A stretch of 64,000 nt of DNA from Sporosarcina ureae (GTDB taxonomy: Bacteria; Bacillota; Bacilli; Bacillales_A; Planococcaceae), in the NCBI RefSeq assembly GCF_002101375.1, contig NZ_CP015207.1:920001-984000 (forward strand). The letters are read 5' to 3'. Made by a program: the position numbers and the translations under genes. Positions 8,990 through 18,733 of this stretch are shown here, piece by piece. The notes under the pieces are model-generated. The model was not told the origin of the DNA and ran no database searches. It saw nothing but the letters and a program-made list of their open reading frames with translations. The stretch's first letter is position 1. Every line of letters begins with the position of its first letter.

Positions 8990-9580
8990 TTACTTTTGGA
9001 TAATTTCGATTGATTCAATTTTAATTTCTTCTTTTGGCTTATTATCGCGGTTAGCTTTAGCATTGGCAATTTTGTCGACAACGTCCATTCCTTCTAACAC
9101 TTGACCAAATACAGTGTGCTTTTGATCTAAGTGTGGCGTTCCACCGTTTTCTTCATATGCATCTGCAATTTCTTCAGGCCATCCGCCCTTTTTCAATTGT
9201 GAAGCTGAAGCGCCTGCTAGTGATGATGCTTGTACGATGAAGAACTGGCTACCGTTAGTGTTTGGTCCAGCATTCGCCATAGATAGTGCGCCACGCAAGT
9301 TGAATAGATCCATCGTAAACTCATCTTGGAATGTGTTGCCGTAGATACTCTCTCCGCCCATTCCTGTTCCAGTTGGATCCCCACCTTGGATCATGAACTC
9401 AGGAATAACGCGGTGGAAAATAATACCGTCATAGTAACCATTTTCTGCGTGCGTCAAGAAGTTTTCAACTGTCTTTGGAACTTGCTCTTTAAAAAGCTTT
9501 ATTTTGATTGGCCCCATTGTGGTGTTCATCGTTACTAGTGCTTCGTTTTCTGCTACTTCAGTCGATAATTGTGGATACAT
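8990..9580 (-). CDS. ppiB: Cyclophilin-type peptidyl-prolyl isomerase PpiB
   Basis: 196 aa from the ATG at 9580, which has GAGGAGG seven bases upstream; the longer frame to 9613 lacks one. It shows the core cyclophilin motifs [19 protein letters not shown] and GSQFFIV. A Bacillales-type insertion ([19 protein letters not shown]) lies between the active-site block and [15 protein letters not shown]. No signal peptide, so cytosolic; it catalyses cis-trans isomerisation of X-Pro bonds during folding. Confidence 0.93.
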   Translation of the reverse strand: MYPQLSTEVAENEALVTMNTTMGPIKIKLFKEQVPKTVENFLTHAENGYYDGIIFHRVIPEFMIQGGDPTGTGMGGESIYGNTFQDEFTMDLFNLRGALSMANAGPNTNGSQFFIVQASSLAGASASQLKKGGWPEEIADAYEENGGTPHLDQKHTVFGQVLEGMDVVDKIANAKANRDNKPKEEIKIESIEIIQK

Positions 9581-9770
9581 GATATTCCTCCTCAAATTTG
9601 CGTGCTCGTTCATTTTGATGCGTATTTTCTACATGAAATCAGTCTATCATATATGGTGGGAAAATTCGATAATTGTAACTGTGACAGTTAGTTGACAAAG
9701 TTTATTTTGCTAAGAGAAAGCACAATATTAAAAGTGGACAACCTTGATGACTCCTAAGAAAATGCGAGTT

Positions 9771-9900
9771 CGCTCATTATTTTGTAGAACTGCTCATAGT
9801 TCATGTGTAACCGCTCTATGGCCACCTCCAACCGCTCTATACCGGTCCGTTACCGCTCATACTTTACATCACATCGCTCTATGACAAGCTATAACCGCTC
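9771..9900 (-). repeat. 21-bp-period GAGCG array no. 1 in the ppiB-yuxJ gap
   Basis: On the plus strand CGCTC (minus strand GAGCG) recurs at 9812, 9833, 9854, 9875 and 9896, exactly 21 bases apart. A TGCTC variant at 9791 is in phase, and another core at 9771 is one base out of phase. Minus-strand units begin with TAGAGCG or TGAGCG. The 13 bases between cores are not conserved. The array fills the centre of a ~495-bp gap between divergent ppiB and yuxJ; the rest of the gap is AT-rich with no gene I can support. Confidence 0.85.
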
Positions 9901-10075
9901 ATAGCACTCCGCTTTACTACTTCTCATGAATCCAAACAGCCAATGTACATCCCATAACAAGATCAGTATTCCCCATTCGCTCTCACTTTTGATGTAAGCA
10001 CTATATTTCCTTCGGCTACCGAATTGTTTTATACTTAATATCATTGATGCTTTACAGGAGGAAGGCGGTTCAACG

Positions 10076-11317
10076 TTGAGTCGACATAAGAAAAATTTCA
10101 TTATCATCTGGGTCACGAACTTTCTTGTAGCAGGGACGATGACGATGATTATGCCGTTCCTGTCGTTATACATTGAAACGTTTGGAGATTATTCTGACGC
10201 GTATGTCCAGAAGTGGGCAGGATTGATTTTTGGTGCTACGTTTATTACCGCGCTGATCATGTCACCTATTTGGGGACGTTTTGCAGATCGTTTCGGCTTT
10301 AAGCCCATCTTGCTCATCAATGGTTTCGGGATTACGATTTCGGTCTTTTTAATGGGCTTTGTCAATTCCGTAGAAACCTTTTTTGTCTTGAGACTACTGA
10401 TGGGGTTGGTTACCGGTTTCTTACCGACTTCACTAGCTTTCATTTCTTCTCAAACACCTCGCGAGGAAGCTGGCAAGATGCTTGGGACGTTGCAAATGGG
10501 CGGTGTTGCGGGAATGTTATTTGGCCCCGTTCTCGGCGGTCTAATGGCCGATACGTTCGGTTTTGAGTATGCTTTCATCATTACGTCCGTTTCCGTTGTC
10601 ATGGCGACGTTGCTTGTGCTATTTGGGATCAAAGAAGAAGCACGTGTTAAAGTGCGGAAAGTAGTGAAGTATTCGCGGACAGTCATTTTGGGTGGATTGT
10701 TCAAACACCGTTTGATGTTCAACGTGATGATCGTTACAACGCTGATTCAAGTCGGGAATTTTAGTATTCAGCCGTTGCTATCACTTTATGTAGCGGATTT
10801 GACTCATGCCGCATCCAATGTAGCGTTCCTAGCAGGGTTGACGTTCAGTGCAACAGGCTTGGGTAATTTACTATTCGCTAGGTATTGGGGGAAGGTAGGC
10901 GACGATATCGGCTATGAAAAAATTCTTGGGATTCTGCTCATCATGTCATTCATCTTCATTATTCCGCAGGCGTTCGTTACGTCACTTTGGCAACTTGTAT
11001 TGTTGCGGTTTTTATTTGGTATCTCAACAGGCGGTATGATTCCTCTTACGACAGCGCTTGTTCGTCGTGAGGCCCCACTGGAAGTTCAAGGTGAAGTCAT
11101 GGGGTATAACACCAGCTTCCGTTTCCTCGGCAATATTATCGGACCGATGTTTGGCGGAATTGTCAGTGGATATATTGGGATTCCTGCAGTATTCATCGTG
11201 ACGGGTATCTTATTCATTGTCGGTTATCTGTTCCTATCCATGGCGGTACGACGGCCTACACAAGATTTCGAACATTTCCTAGAAGACCGGCAAGATGAAG
11301 CGAATGAACACACGTGA
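10076..11317 (+). CDS. yuxJ: MFS multidrug efflux transporter, YuxJ-like
   Basis: 413 aa from a TTG start with AGGAGGAAGG upstream. Twelve hydrophobic segments in two halves; the MFS loop 2-3 motif is clear (GRFADRFGFKPILLI), and RLLMGLVTGFLPTSLA and PREEAGKMLGTLQMGG are typical of the drug:H+ antiporter-1 group. Expected role: proton-driven export of small toxic compounds. Placement directly before the pbpD homologue and yufK matches the yuxJ-pbpD-yuxK-yufK order I recall in B. subtilis. Substrates unknown. Confidence 0.82.
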   Translation: MSRHKKNFIIIWVTNFLVAGTMTMIMPFLSLYIETFGDYSDAYVQKWAGLIFGATFITALIMSPIWGRFADRFGFKPILLINGFGITISVFLMGFVNSVETFFVLRLLMGLVTGFLPTSLAFISSQTPREEAGKMLGTLQMGGVAGMLFGPVLGGLMADTFGFEYAFIITSVSVVMATLLVLFGIKEEARVKVRKVVKYSRTVILGGLFKHRLMFNVMIVTTLIQVGNFSIQPLLSLYVADLTHAASNVAFLAGLTFSATGLGNLLFARYWGKVGDDIGYEKILGILLIMSFIFIIPQAFVTSLWQLVLLRFLFGISTGGMIPLTTALVRREAPLEVQGEVMGYNTSFRFLGNIIGPMFGGIVSGYIGIPAVFIVTGILFIVGYLFLSMAVRRPTQDFEHFLEDRQDEANEHT

Positions 11318-11321
11318 ATTT

Positions 11322-11358
11322 AGCCACACAACCGTCTATCGGTTGTGTGGCTTTTTTA
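11322..11358 (+). terminator. Terminator after the MFS gene
   Basis: AGCCACACAACC and GGTTGTGTGGCT (12-bp perfect stem), then TTTTTTA. Confidence 0.9.
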
Positions 11359-11438
11359 TTCCCTATTGATTCAGGCGGCAGTTGCCATGTTATGTTATAT
11401 TTTTCTATAGCTATATGAAAGTACAGGAGGCTAGTCAG

Positions 11439-13292
11439 TTGAAACAAACGGTTGGATTAGTGATTACGCTTGCTTGCGTACCGCTATTGTTATTTATCCA
11501 AAATCAAATCTACGCAGAAACCGTGCAGACGGAAGCATTGCACGCCTCCATTCGTGACGCAGTGCAGTTGGATGTGCCTGCCATGGTGTCCCCTATTCAA
11601 ATGAAAGACCGGAACGGTACACTATTTGCGGAAGAATATATTGAATGGCGGCAGCCGATCCATTTGCAAGATATAACGTTTTTCACGCGACAGTTGTTTT
11701 TGAAAAGTGAAGACCGGACGTTTTATGAGCATCGCGGCTATGATATCGCCGCGATTATTCGAGCTTTCACGATCAATGCAGCGGCAGACGAAAAACAGCA
11801 AGGCGCTTCGACCATCACACAGCAAGTCGTGCGAATGCGCTATTTATCGACAGAGAAAACGTATGAACGAAAGTTTAAAGAGCTCTTCTTTGCAGCAGAG
11901 TTGGAGAAACAATCGACAAAAGATGAAATCCTAGAAATGTATTTGAATGAAATGTATTTCGGCAATCAAGTGTACGGAATTGGTGGCGCGGCAAGCTACT
12001 ACTTCAGCCGTCCACTTGAAAAATTACATGAAGCGGAAATCGCATTTTTGGCTGCTATTCCAAATAATCCGTCGCTTTATAACCCACTCAAGCATTTTGA
12101 TCAAACGAAAGAACGTCAAATACGACTTCTTCAAGTTATGCTCAATCAGCAAGTGATTTCGCAAGAGCAATTTGAAGAGTATAGTAACATGCCCATTCAA
12201 TTAAACGTTAAGAAAAAAGAACAGCGTTACCCCATGTACAGTTCATATGTATTAGAAGAGTTGAAAGAGCTCATAGCGCAGACGGAAGGACTCGATGTGT
12301 CATTGAGTAAAGCCAAAACACCAGAAGAACGTCAACGCTGGCAAAATGAAATCAATCGACGGACGCGAGAAGTAATCGGCAAAGGCGTGACAATTGATAC
12401 GGCACTTGATCAAAATAAGCAACAGCATGATGAAAATCGATTGAATGCACTTATTGGAACGAACGGTGTGCAGGCTGGAGCTGCTGTTATCGACAATGAG
12501 ATGCGTGAGATTATCAGTCTGTATGCAGGTTCAGGCTATAAAAAAACAGATTTCAACCGAGCTTATCAAGCCGTTCGGCAACCAGGGTCAGTAATCAAAC
12601 CATTGCTTGTCTATGCACCATTTTTCGAAAGTGGACCGTATCACGCGGATACGCCTGTAAACAGTAGTGATATTTGTATTGGTGGTTATTGTCCGAAAAA
12701 CTTCGGCCACTATCAGTTTGGCACGACTACAGTACGAGAAGCCTTCCGGAATAGTTATAACTCGACGGCTGTACGATTATTGCAACGAGTTGGAATAGAC
12801 GAGGCTTTCTCGCATATAGCGCCTTTTCATTTTCAGCACATCGTTGCAGCTGACCGTTCCTATCCTGCAGCACTTGGCGGATTCTCCAACGGCGTCACGC
12901 CATTAGAGCTTGCCGGTGCGACTACGAGCTTTATCGATGGGACATATTTGACTCCTCATGCGATTCGCTCAGTAAAGGATCATAAAGGCGAGGTATTATA
13001 TAAATGGAAAGATACGTCAAAAGCGGTTTGGTCCCCTTCCACAGTCAATAGCATCCGCTCCTTGATGAAAGAAGTTGTCGTGAACGGGACAGGCAAAGGT
13101 ATTGCTTATACAACGAGCTATACTGGAGCGAAAACAGGGACAACTGATTCGTTTAAAGACTTGTGGACAATCGGCATGAATGACCACTATACGTCGGCTG
13201 TCTGGATCGGTTACGACAGACCAACCCCCATCCCACGTCTGCGTGATCAAAAAATTCATCTGCGTGCATTTTCCTCGACGATGCGACCATAA
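11439..13292 (+). CDS. pbpD: Class A penicillin-binding protein, PbpD-like
   Basis: 617 aa from the TTG at 11439 (AGGAGG eight bases upstream). Frame upstream to 11382 is open but lacks a ribosome site. It has one N-terminal membrane anchor (about 3-20). The glycosyltransferase 51 domain has catalytic Glu in KSEDRTFYEHRG (~91) and QGASTITQQ (~121-129). The transpeptidase domain has Ser384 in PGSVIKP, SYN at ~439-441 and KTGT at ~564. So it polymerises and crosslinks peptidoglycan outside the membrane. Length and neighbours match B. subtilis PbpD (PBP4, ~624 aa). Confidence 0.9.
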   Translation: MKQTVGLVITLACVPLLLFIQNQIYAETVQTEALHASIRDAVQLDVPAMVSPIQMKDRNGTLFAEEYIEWRQPIHLQDITFFTRQLFLKSEDRTFYEHRGYDIAAIIRAFTINAAADEKQQGASTITQQVVRMRYLSTEKTYERKFKELFFAAELEKQSTKDEILEMYLNEMYFGNQVYGIGGAASYYFSRPLEKLHEAEIAFLAAIPNNPSLYNPLKHFDQTKERQIRLLQVMLNQQVISQEQFEEYSNMPIQLNVKKKEQRYPMYSSYVLEELKELIAQTEGLDVSLSKAKTPEERQRWQNEINRRTREVIGKGVTIDTALDQNKQQHDENRLNALIGTNGVQAGAAVIDNEMREIISLYAGSGYKKTDFNRAYQAVRQPGSVIKPLLVYAPFFESGPYHADTPVNSSDICIGGYCPKNFGHYQFGTTTVREAFRNSYNSTAVRLLQRVGIDEAFSHIAPFHFQHIVAADRSYPAALGGFSNGVTPLELAGATTSFIDGTYLTPHAIRSVKDHKGEVLYKWKDTSKAVWSPSTVNSIRSLMKEVVVNGTGKGIAYTTSYTGAKTGTTDSFKDLWTIGMNDHYTSAVWIGYDRPTPIPRLRDQKIHLRAFSSTMRP

Positions 13293-13333
13293 AAGCCTTG
13301 CACGATCCGTTAGGTCGGATCCGCAAGGCTTTT
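13291..13333. terminator. Bidirectional terminator between pbpD and yufK
   Basis: AAAAGCCTTG (13291-13300) pairs with CAAGGCTTTT (13324-13333), with further pairing of CGATCCG and CGGATC inside. Confidence 0.88.
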
Positions 13334-13337
13334 CAAT

Positions 13338-13910
13338 TTATTTCACTGGATTGGCTAACGGAATGCTAGCGAGCAGCCCATTGTAAAGACGGAAGATGAT
13401 ATACACCAGTCCCGCCACTAAGACACTCCAGATGATAATTTGAAAGAATATCAAACCGACTGTGTGCGTCAATGGCATAAATGGACTTAATTTGTAGACT
13501 ACGTAAATAAAGTAGACAAAAGTAGTGATAAAGAAGATCAATGCTAGCATCTTCCATGATTGAATACCAATTACCGATGCAAGTGCGCCGATAAAATAAA
13601 TGATGACACCTGATTTCGAAGCGCTATACGAGGCATCCGCTTCTTCTTTCAGGAAAAATAATAAGGCCGTTTCATGAATGGTGACCGCAATCAGTTTTAA
13701 AGCTGCAAATAACATAAAGAATACTAATGCATACATGGTCAGTAAAAAAATGCGTAATTGAAGGTCTGATAAGAACTCCCTCATGCCTTGATAGAGACCG
13801 ATTTCCTTAAAGAGGATCAGCGTCTCTCCTACACTATAGACACCAAAGGTCAAACTGAATAGTAAGATGGAGACAAATGGTAAATAGCTGAACAAATATG
13901 GATTTTTCAT
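13338..13910 (-). CDS. yufK: YufK-like polytopic membrane protein (DUF5366)
   Basis: 190 aa with five to six hydrophobic segments and no soluble domain. Function unknown. Size, hydropathy and position between pbpD and the mrp operon match B. subtilis yufK. The gene is divergent from mrpA and shares a terminator with pbpD. Confidence 0.65.
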   Translation of the reverse strand: MKNPYLFSYLPFVSILLFSLTFGVYSVGETLILFKEIGLYQGMREFLSDLQLRIFLLTMYALVFFMLFAALKLIAVTIHETALLFFLKEEADASYSASKSGVIIYFIGALASVIGIQSWKMLALIFFITTFVYFIYVVYKLSPFMPLTHTVGLIFFQIIIWSVLVAGLVYIIFRLYNGLLASIPLANPVK

Positions 13911-14091
13911 AATACCCCCAAAAAATATTTTTTCCCCTTCTAATAATATAAGAAGGAAGTCGAATAAAGCAATAATTGGTCAACTGTCGTCTATGCAATT
14001 TGAAATGTTTTACGCTATACTAACAAATACGCCCACGCTTATGCCTCGGGAATTTGAATAGGTGAAGAACATGGTTGGAAGGAGGATTCTT

Positions 14092-16500
14092 TTGGAATTC
14101 GTGTTATTGATTTTTTTACCTGTAATCTTCGCGGTACTTGTTCCTTTTATTTATAAGAAAATTAAAGGAATACATACGGGTTGGTTTGTGTTAGTAGTAC
14201 CTCTTGTGTTATTTGGCTATTACGCTAGTTTTTTGCCGTTAGTTATGGATGGTGGTCATGCTATTTCTGAATTGAAATGGATTCCTTCACTTGGAATTGC
14301 GTTTACTTCATACATAGATGGTCTTAGTTTATTATTCACGCTATTGATCACCGGAATCGGCTCGTTAGTTGTATTGTACTCTGTGTTTTACATGGATAGG
14401 GAGAAAGAAGATCTTGGTAGTTTTTATGTCTACTTACTGATTTTCATGACCGCTATGCTCGGAGTTGTGCAATCTGACAACACGATGACACTCTATTTGT
14501 TCTGGGAGTTAACGTCCATTTCGTCCTTCTTATTGATTGGCTTTTGGTATACGAAGGACAAGTCACGATTTGGCGCATTGAAATCGATGATGATTACGGT
14601 GTTTGGTGGGCTAATGATGCTCGGGGCATTCATTTTACTCAGCATCATGGGGGAAACGTTCTCTGTACGGGAATTAATTGCCCAAGCTCCTGACCTAGTG
14701 AGTCAACCGTACTTTACTCTGGCATTAGTTTTACTTTTGCTTGGTGCTTTTACGAAGTCGGCACAATTTCCATTCTATATCTGGTTACCGGATGCAATGG
14801 AAGCGCCCACACCAGTTAGTGCGTATTTACACTCTGCCACAATGGTGAAGGCGGGTATTTATTTGGTCGCACGATTTACGCCGATTTTCGGCTCGGCGTC
14901 CACTTGGATTTGGCTCGTTACAGGAATCGGATTGTTGACGCTGTTCTGGGGTTCATTCTTCGCAGTAAAGCAAACGGATTTGAAAGCGATTTTAGCATTT
15001 TCAACAGTCAGTCAACTTGGTTTAATCATGTCTTTACTTGGAGCAGGTGCCATTTCGTATCATACGACCGCAGCCATGTTTAGCATTGCGACGTATGCGG
15101 CCATCTTCCACTTGATTAACCACGCGGCATTTAAAGGTGGGCTCTTCATGATCGCCGGGATTATTGATCATGAAACCGGTACCAGGGATATTCGTAAGCT
15201 CGGCGGATTAATGAGCGTGATGCCGATCAGCTTTACCGTGGCAGCGATCGGTTCATTATCTATGGCCGGTTTGCCTCCATTCAGTGGATTCTTAAGTAAA
15301 GAAATGTTCTTGGAATCTATGGTAGCGCTTCGACACTTTGAGTTATTCAACTTCGATACATGGGGGATTATGTTCCCAATCATCGCTTGGATTGCTAGTG
15401 TATTTACGTTTACGTACAGTATGTATTTCGTTTTGAAAACATTTATTGGACAGAAGAAGTTTGACCAATTGCCGAAACAACCACATGAAGCACCGATCGG
15501 TATGTTAATTTCGCCTATCATTTTGGCATCCATTGTCATTCTGGTGTTCTTCATTCCGAATGTCATCGGAAAGTGGATTATTAAACCGGCTGTCATGGCG
15601 ATTCAACCGACATTGTACGCCAATCCGTCCGCTATCGATATTCATGTCAAAGCATGGCATGGTTTTGGAGCTGCCGGCTTATGGCTGACTATCGGTGTAG
15701 TGGTATTCGGTACGTTACTCTATCTAACCATTCCGAAATGGCAACCGCTTTATCGTATCCAGCCTGATAAGCTATCGCTGAATCAAGGTTATGATGCAAT
15801 TATGCGCGGAAGTGAAAAAGGATTGAATCGGGTTTCTCGTCTTTATATGACAGGCAAGATCCGGACATACTTATTGTATATGTTTGCCTTTATGTCTGTT
15901 ACAATCATCGCGATTTTGTTCCTTAAGGACGCATTCGTTCTCGATATGAACAGCTTCGCAGCAATCACATTATACGGATCACTGAATGCCATCGTGTTGA
16001 TTTTATCTGTCGGATTTGTTGTATTTGCGAAGTCACGTCTTGCTGCGATCATCGCGCTCGGCGGCGTCGGGTATTCCGTCGCGTTATTCTTCGTCATCTT
16101 TAAAGCGCCAGATTTAGCACTGACACAACTTGTCATCGAGACCGTATCCGTTGCATTGTTCTTGCTGGCATTCAAGCATTTGCCGGCACTTAGTACGCAT
16201 GGGGAAACGAAACGCAATAAAATGGTCAATTTGATTGTTTCATTGAGTGTTGGTGTGATGGTGACGTTGGTTGCCCTATCCAGCCACTCACAAAAAATGA
16301 TCCCTTCGATTTCTCAATACTATAAAGATACGGTCAAGACAGAAGCAGCTGGCGGAAATATCGTCAACGTCATTCTTGTAGATTACCGTGGATTTGATAC
16401 ATTATTTGAGATCGCAGTACTCGCTATTGCAGGGATCGCGGTACTTGGTATGATTCGTTTGCGTGTATCGAGAAAGGAGCCGACTGATGAAAACAAATGA
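14092..16500 (+). CDS. mrpA: Mrp antiporter subunit A
   Basis: 802 aa from the TTG at 14092, which has GGAAGGAGG six bases upstream; an in-frame GTG at 14062 has no such site. The long N-terminal half is homologous to complex I NuoL (SAQFPFYIWLPDAMEAPTPV, then YLHSATMVKAGIYLVAR). The C-terminal extension carries the MrpA-specific domain (KAPDLALTQLVIETVS). MrpA and MrpD form the ion-translocating core of the seven-subunit Na+/H+ antiporter in the membrane. A -10-like TATACT lies at 14016-14021. First gene of the operon; it overlaps mrpB by 14 bases. Confidence 0.96.
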   Translation: MEFVLLIFLPVIFAVLVPFIYKKIKGIHTGWFVLVVPLVLFGYYASFLPLVMDGGHAISELKWIPSLGIAFTSYIDGLSLLFTLLITGIGSLVVLYSVFYMDREKEDLGSFYVYLLIFMTAMLGVVQSDNTMTLYLFWELTSISSFLLIGFWYTKDKSRFGALKSMMITVFGGLMMLGAFILLSIMGETFSVRELIAQAPDLVSQPYFTLALVLLLLGAFTKSAQFPFYIWLPDAMEAPTPVSAYLHSATMVKAGIYLVARFTPIFGSASTWIWLVTGIGLLTLFWGSFFAVKQTDLKAILAFSTVSQLGLIMSLLGAGAISYHTTAAMFSIATYAAIFHLINHAAFKGGLFMIAGIIDHETGTRDIRKLGGLMSVMPISFTVAAIGSLSMAGLPPFSGFLSKEMFLESMVALRHFELFNFDTWGIMFPIIAWIASVFTFTYSMYFVLKTFIGQKKFDQLPKQPHEAPIGMLISPIILASIVILVFFIPNVIGKWIIKPAVMAIQPTLYANPSAIDIHVKAWHGFGAAGLWLTIGVVVFGTLLYLTIPKWQPLYRIQPDKLSLNQGYDAIMRGSEKGLNRVSRLYMTGKIRTYLLYMFAFMSVTIIAILFLKDAFVLDMNSFAAITLYGSLNAIVLILSVGFVVFAKSRLAAIIALGGVGYSVALFFVIFKAPDLALTQLVIETVSVALFLLAFKHLPALSTHGETKRNKMVNLIVSLSVGVMVTLVALSSHSQKMIPSISQYYKDTVKTEAAGGNIVNVILVDYRGFDTLFEIAVLAIAGIAVLGMIRLRVSRKEPTDENK

Positions 16501-16909
16501 TGTTATTTTACAAACCACAGCTAAAGTAGTGTTTTTCATCATCTTCTTGTTCTCCATACACATCTTTTTCGCGGGTCACTATGCACCAGGGGGAGGATTC
16601 GTCGGTGGCTTGTTGACGACAGGAGCGATTGTACTGTTGTTATTGGCATTCGATTTACGGACGATTCAACAGATTCTACCGTTTAACTTTACAGTAATGA
16701 CTGCGATTGGATTATTGCTTGCATTAGGTACAGCAGCGGGCTCGATTTTCTTTAATGTGCCATTCTTCACGCATGCATTCAGTGACTTTGATTTACCACT
16801 GTTTGGTCACACGTCCCTTCACACAGCGATGTTGTTCGATAGTGGCGTTTACTTAGTGGTCGTCGGTTCCGCCATCACGATTATTCAATCGATTGGAGGC
16901 GATGACTGA
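16487..16909 (+). CDS. mrpB: Mrp antiporter subunit B
   Basis: 140 aa from the ATG at 16487, preceded by AAAGGAG inside the end of mrpA. Four hydrophobic segments with the MrpB-typical HYAPGGGFVGGLL motif. Required for assembly and activity of the antiporter. Its stop overlaps the mrpC start (TGATG), so translation is probably coupled. Confidence 0.94.
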   Translation: MKTNDVILQTTAKVVFFIIFLFSIHIFFAGHYAPGGGFVGGLLTTGAIVLLLLAFDLRTIQQILPFNFTVMTAIGLLLALGTAAGSIFFNVPFFTHAFSDFDLPLFGHTSLHTAMLFDSGVYLVVVGSAITIIQSIGGDD

Positions 16910-17250
16910 TGGAGTTTATTCTTGCGATTCTCATCGGTATATTATTTACGGCAGCCGTCTATTTAATTTTATCGAGGAGTTTACTGAAAGTAATTTTAGG
17001 CACTGGTTTGCTCAGTCACGGAGCGCACTTACTCATTCTTACGATGGGTGGACTTGGTGGCTCAGCGCCTCCTGTTCTAATCGATGGTGTGACGGACTTT
17101 GCAGATCCCCTGCCTCAAGCATTAATCTTAACTGCGATCGTCATCAGTTTTGGTGTGACGGCGGTCATGCTTGTCATGGCATATCGGATGTATGCTGTAC
17201 ACCAAACAGATAATATGAATGAATTGAGAGGGAATGATGAACATGATTAA
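16909..17250 (+). CDS. mrpC: Mrp antiporter subunit C (NuoK-like)
   Basis: 113 aa with three transmembrane helices, homologous to complex I NuoK. Conserved segments LGTGLLSHGAHLLILTMGG and DPLPQALILTAIVISFGVTA, the second containing the typical intramembrane polar residues. Overlaps both neighbouring genes. Confidence 0.94.
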   Translation: MEFILAILIGILFTAAVYLILSRSLLKVILGTGLLSHGAHLLILTMGGLGGSAPPVLIDGVTDFADPLPQALILTAIVISFGVTAVMLVMAYRMYAVHQTDNMNELRGNDEHD

Positions 17251-18727
17251 TCTTCTTTTATTTCCGATCATTATTCCTTTCTTTTTCGCGATGATCTTAT
17301 TGTTTTTCAAAGAGCAGGTGGTCGTCCAGAGAGTTTTGACACTGATCGGATTGGCTCTCAGTCTAGTTGCTTCTTTTTGGCTTATCGCGACAGTGAAGAC
17401 AGAAGGAATCCAAACCGTGACACTCGGAAGCTGGCCTGCACCATTCGGGATTACGATGGTGTCGGACATGTTCTCCGCCATGCTCGTCACGACGACGATT
17501 ATCATCACATTTTTTGTCGTCATCTATAGCTTTTCATCCATTGGTGTAGAAAGAGAACGATTTTTCTACTATCCTGCGATTCTGTTCATGATTACAGGGA
17601 TCAATGGTGCCTTTACAACAGGCGATATTTTCAATATGTTCGTATTTTTCGAAGTGCTACTGATCGCGTCGTATTTGCTCATTGTGCTTGGCGGCGAGAA
17701 ACGGCAGCTTCGTGAATCTATCAAATACATATTGGTGAATGTCATTTCATCTGCCATCTTTGTCATTGCGGTAGCGTATTTGTACTCTATCATCGGCACA
17801 TTGAATATGGCGGATATTTCGGTGAAGATCGCCGAGATCAATCAACCAGGAATTATTTCTGTCATCGCGATTTTGTTTTTGATCGTCTTCGGAATTAAAG
17901 GGGCAATCTTTCCCTTGTATTTCTGGTTACCCAATTCGTACGCTGCACCACCGATACCAGTCCTCGCATTATTCGGTGCCTTATTGACTAAAGTAGGTGT
18001 CTATGCGATTACGCGTACCTATACGTTGTTTTTCGTGCATGACATTGGATTCACGCATCAGTTTCTGATGGTTCTATCTTTACTAACTATCATTGCAGGT
18101 TGTATCGGCGCTCTTGCGTATTTCGATTTAAAACAAATTATCATTTACAATATCATCATTGCAGTAGGTGTCATCTTGTTCGGTGTAGCTCAAATGAACA
18201 CATCTGGACTTGAAGGTGCAGTTTACTATTTGATTCATGATATGTTGATCAAAGGTGCACTGTTTGTCTTGATCGGTATCATCATTTACGTAACCGGCAC
18301 TTCAAACTTGCGGGAAATGGGTGGTTTAATTAAAACGCATGGAACGCTTGGTTGGACGTATTTAATCGCTGCGTTCGGTCTGGCTGGTATCCCTCCGTTG
18401 AGTGGATTTATCGGGAAAGTACTCATCACAAAAGGTGCGTTTGAAGCGGATCATGTAATCGGTAGTATCATTATTTTGGCCTCTAGCCTAGTGGTACTAC
18501 TGTCTGTCATTCGGATTTTCATTTATGCATTTTGGGGTACTCAGAAGAACGAGCTGCCTGTTCGCGATCAACGTACGTATCGGCATATGATGTTCCCAGC
18601 TATTATGTTGGTACTCATTACGGTAGCGTACGGTGTGGGTGCGGAGTGGCTTATGCCATATATGACGGATGCTGCTGATGTCTTAACAGATCCATCCATC
18701 TATATAAATGCGGTGTTAAAGGAGTAG
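17234..18727 (+). CDS. mrpD: Mrp antiporter subunit D (NuoN/M-like)
   Basis: Up to 497 aa. Three ATGs (17234, 17237, 17243) lie close together; the GAGAGGG site ends at 17232, so 17237 or 17243 is the likelier start. About 14 transmembrane helices of the proton-translocating NuoN/NuoM family: conserved Glu in FFEVLLIASYLL, and KGAIFPLYFWLPNSYAAPP with its Lys. Forms the antiport channel with MrpA. Overlaps mrpC by 17 bases. Confidence 0.95.
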   Translation: MMNMINLLLFPIIIPFFFAMILLFFKEQVVVQRVLTLIGLALSLVASFWLIATVKTEGIQTVTLGSWPAPFGITMVSDMFSAMLVTTTIIITFFVVIYSFSSIGVERERFFYYPAILFMITGINGAFTTGDIFNMFVFFEVLLIASYLLIVLGGEKRQLRESIKYILVNVISSAIFVIAVAYLYSIIGTLNMADISVKIAEINQPGIISVIAILFLIVFGIKGAIFPLYFWLPNSYAAPPIPVLALFGALLTKVGVYAITRTYTLFFVHDIGFTHQFLMVLSLLTIIAGCIGALAYFDLKQIIIYNIIIAVGVILFGVAQMNTSGLEGAVYYLIHDMLIKGALFVLIGIIIYVTGTSNLREMGGLIKTHGTLGWTYLIAAFGLAGIPPLSGFIGKVLITKGAFEADHVIGSIIILASSLVVLLSVIRIFIYAFWGTQKNELPVRDQRTYRHMMFPAIMLVLITVAYGVGAEWLMPYMTDAADVLTDPSIYINAVLKE

Positions 18728-18733
18728 AGGTCA

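Noticed and set aside
9771-9900. CRISPR-like appearance of the phased arrays
   Set aside because: The repeated core is only 5-8 bases and the step 21 bases; no 24-37-base repeats, no spacers of usual length, no cas genes.
9889-10173. 94-codon minus-strand frame over the yuxJ start
   Set aside because: Overlaps the repeat array and the 5' end of a convincing MFS gene.
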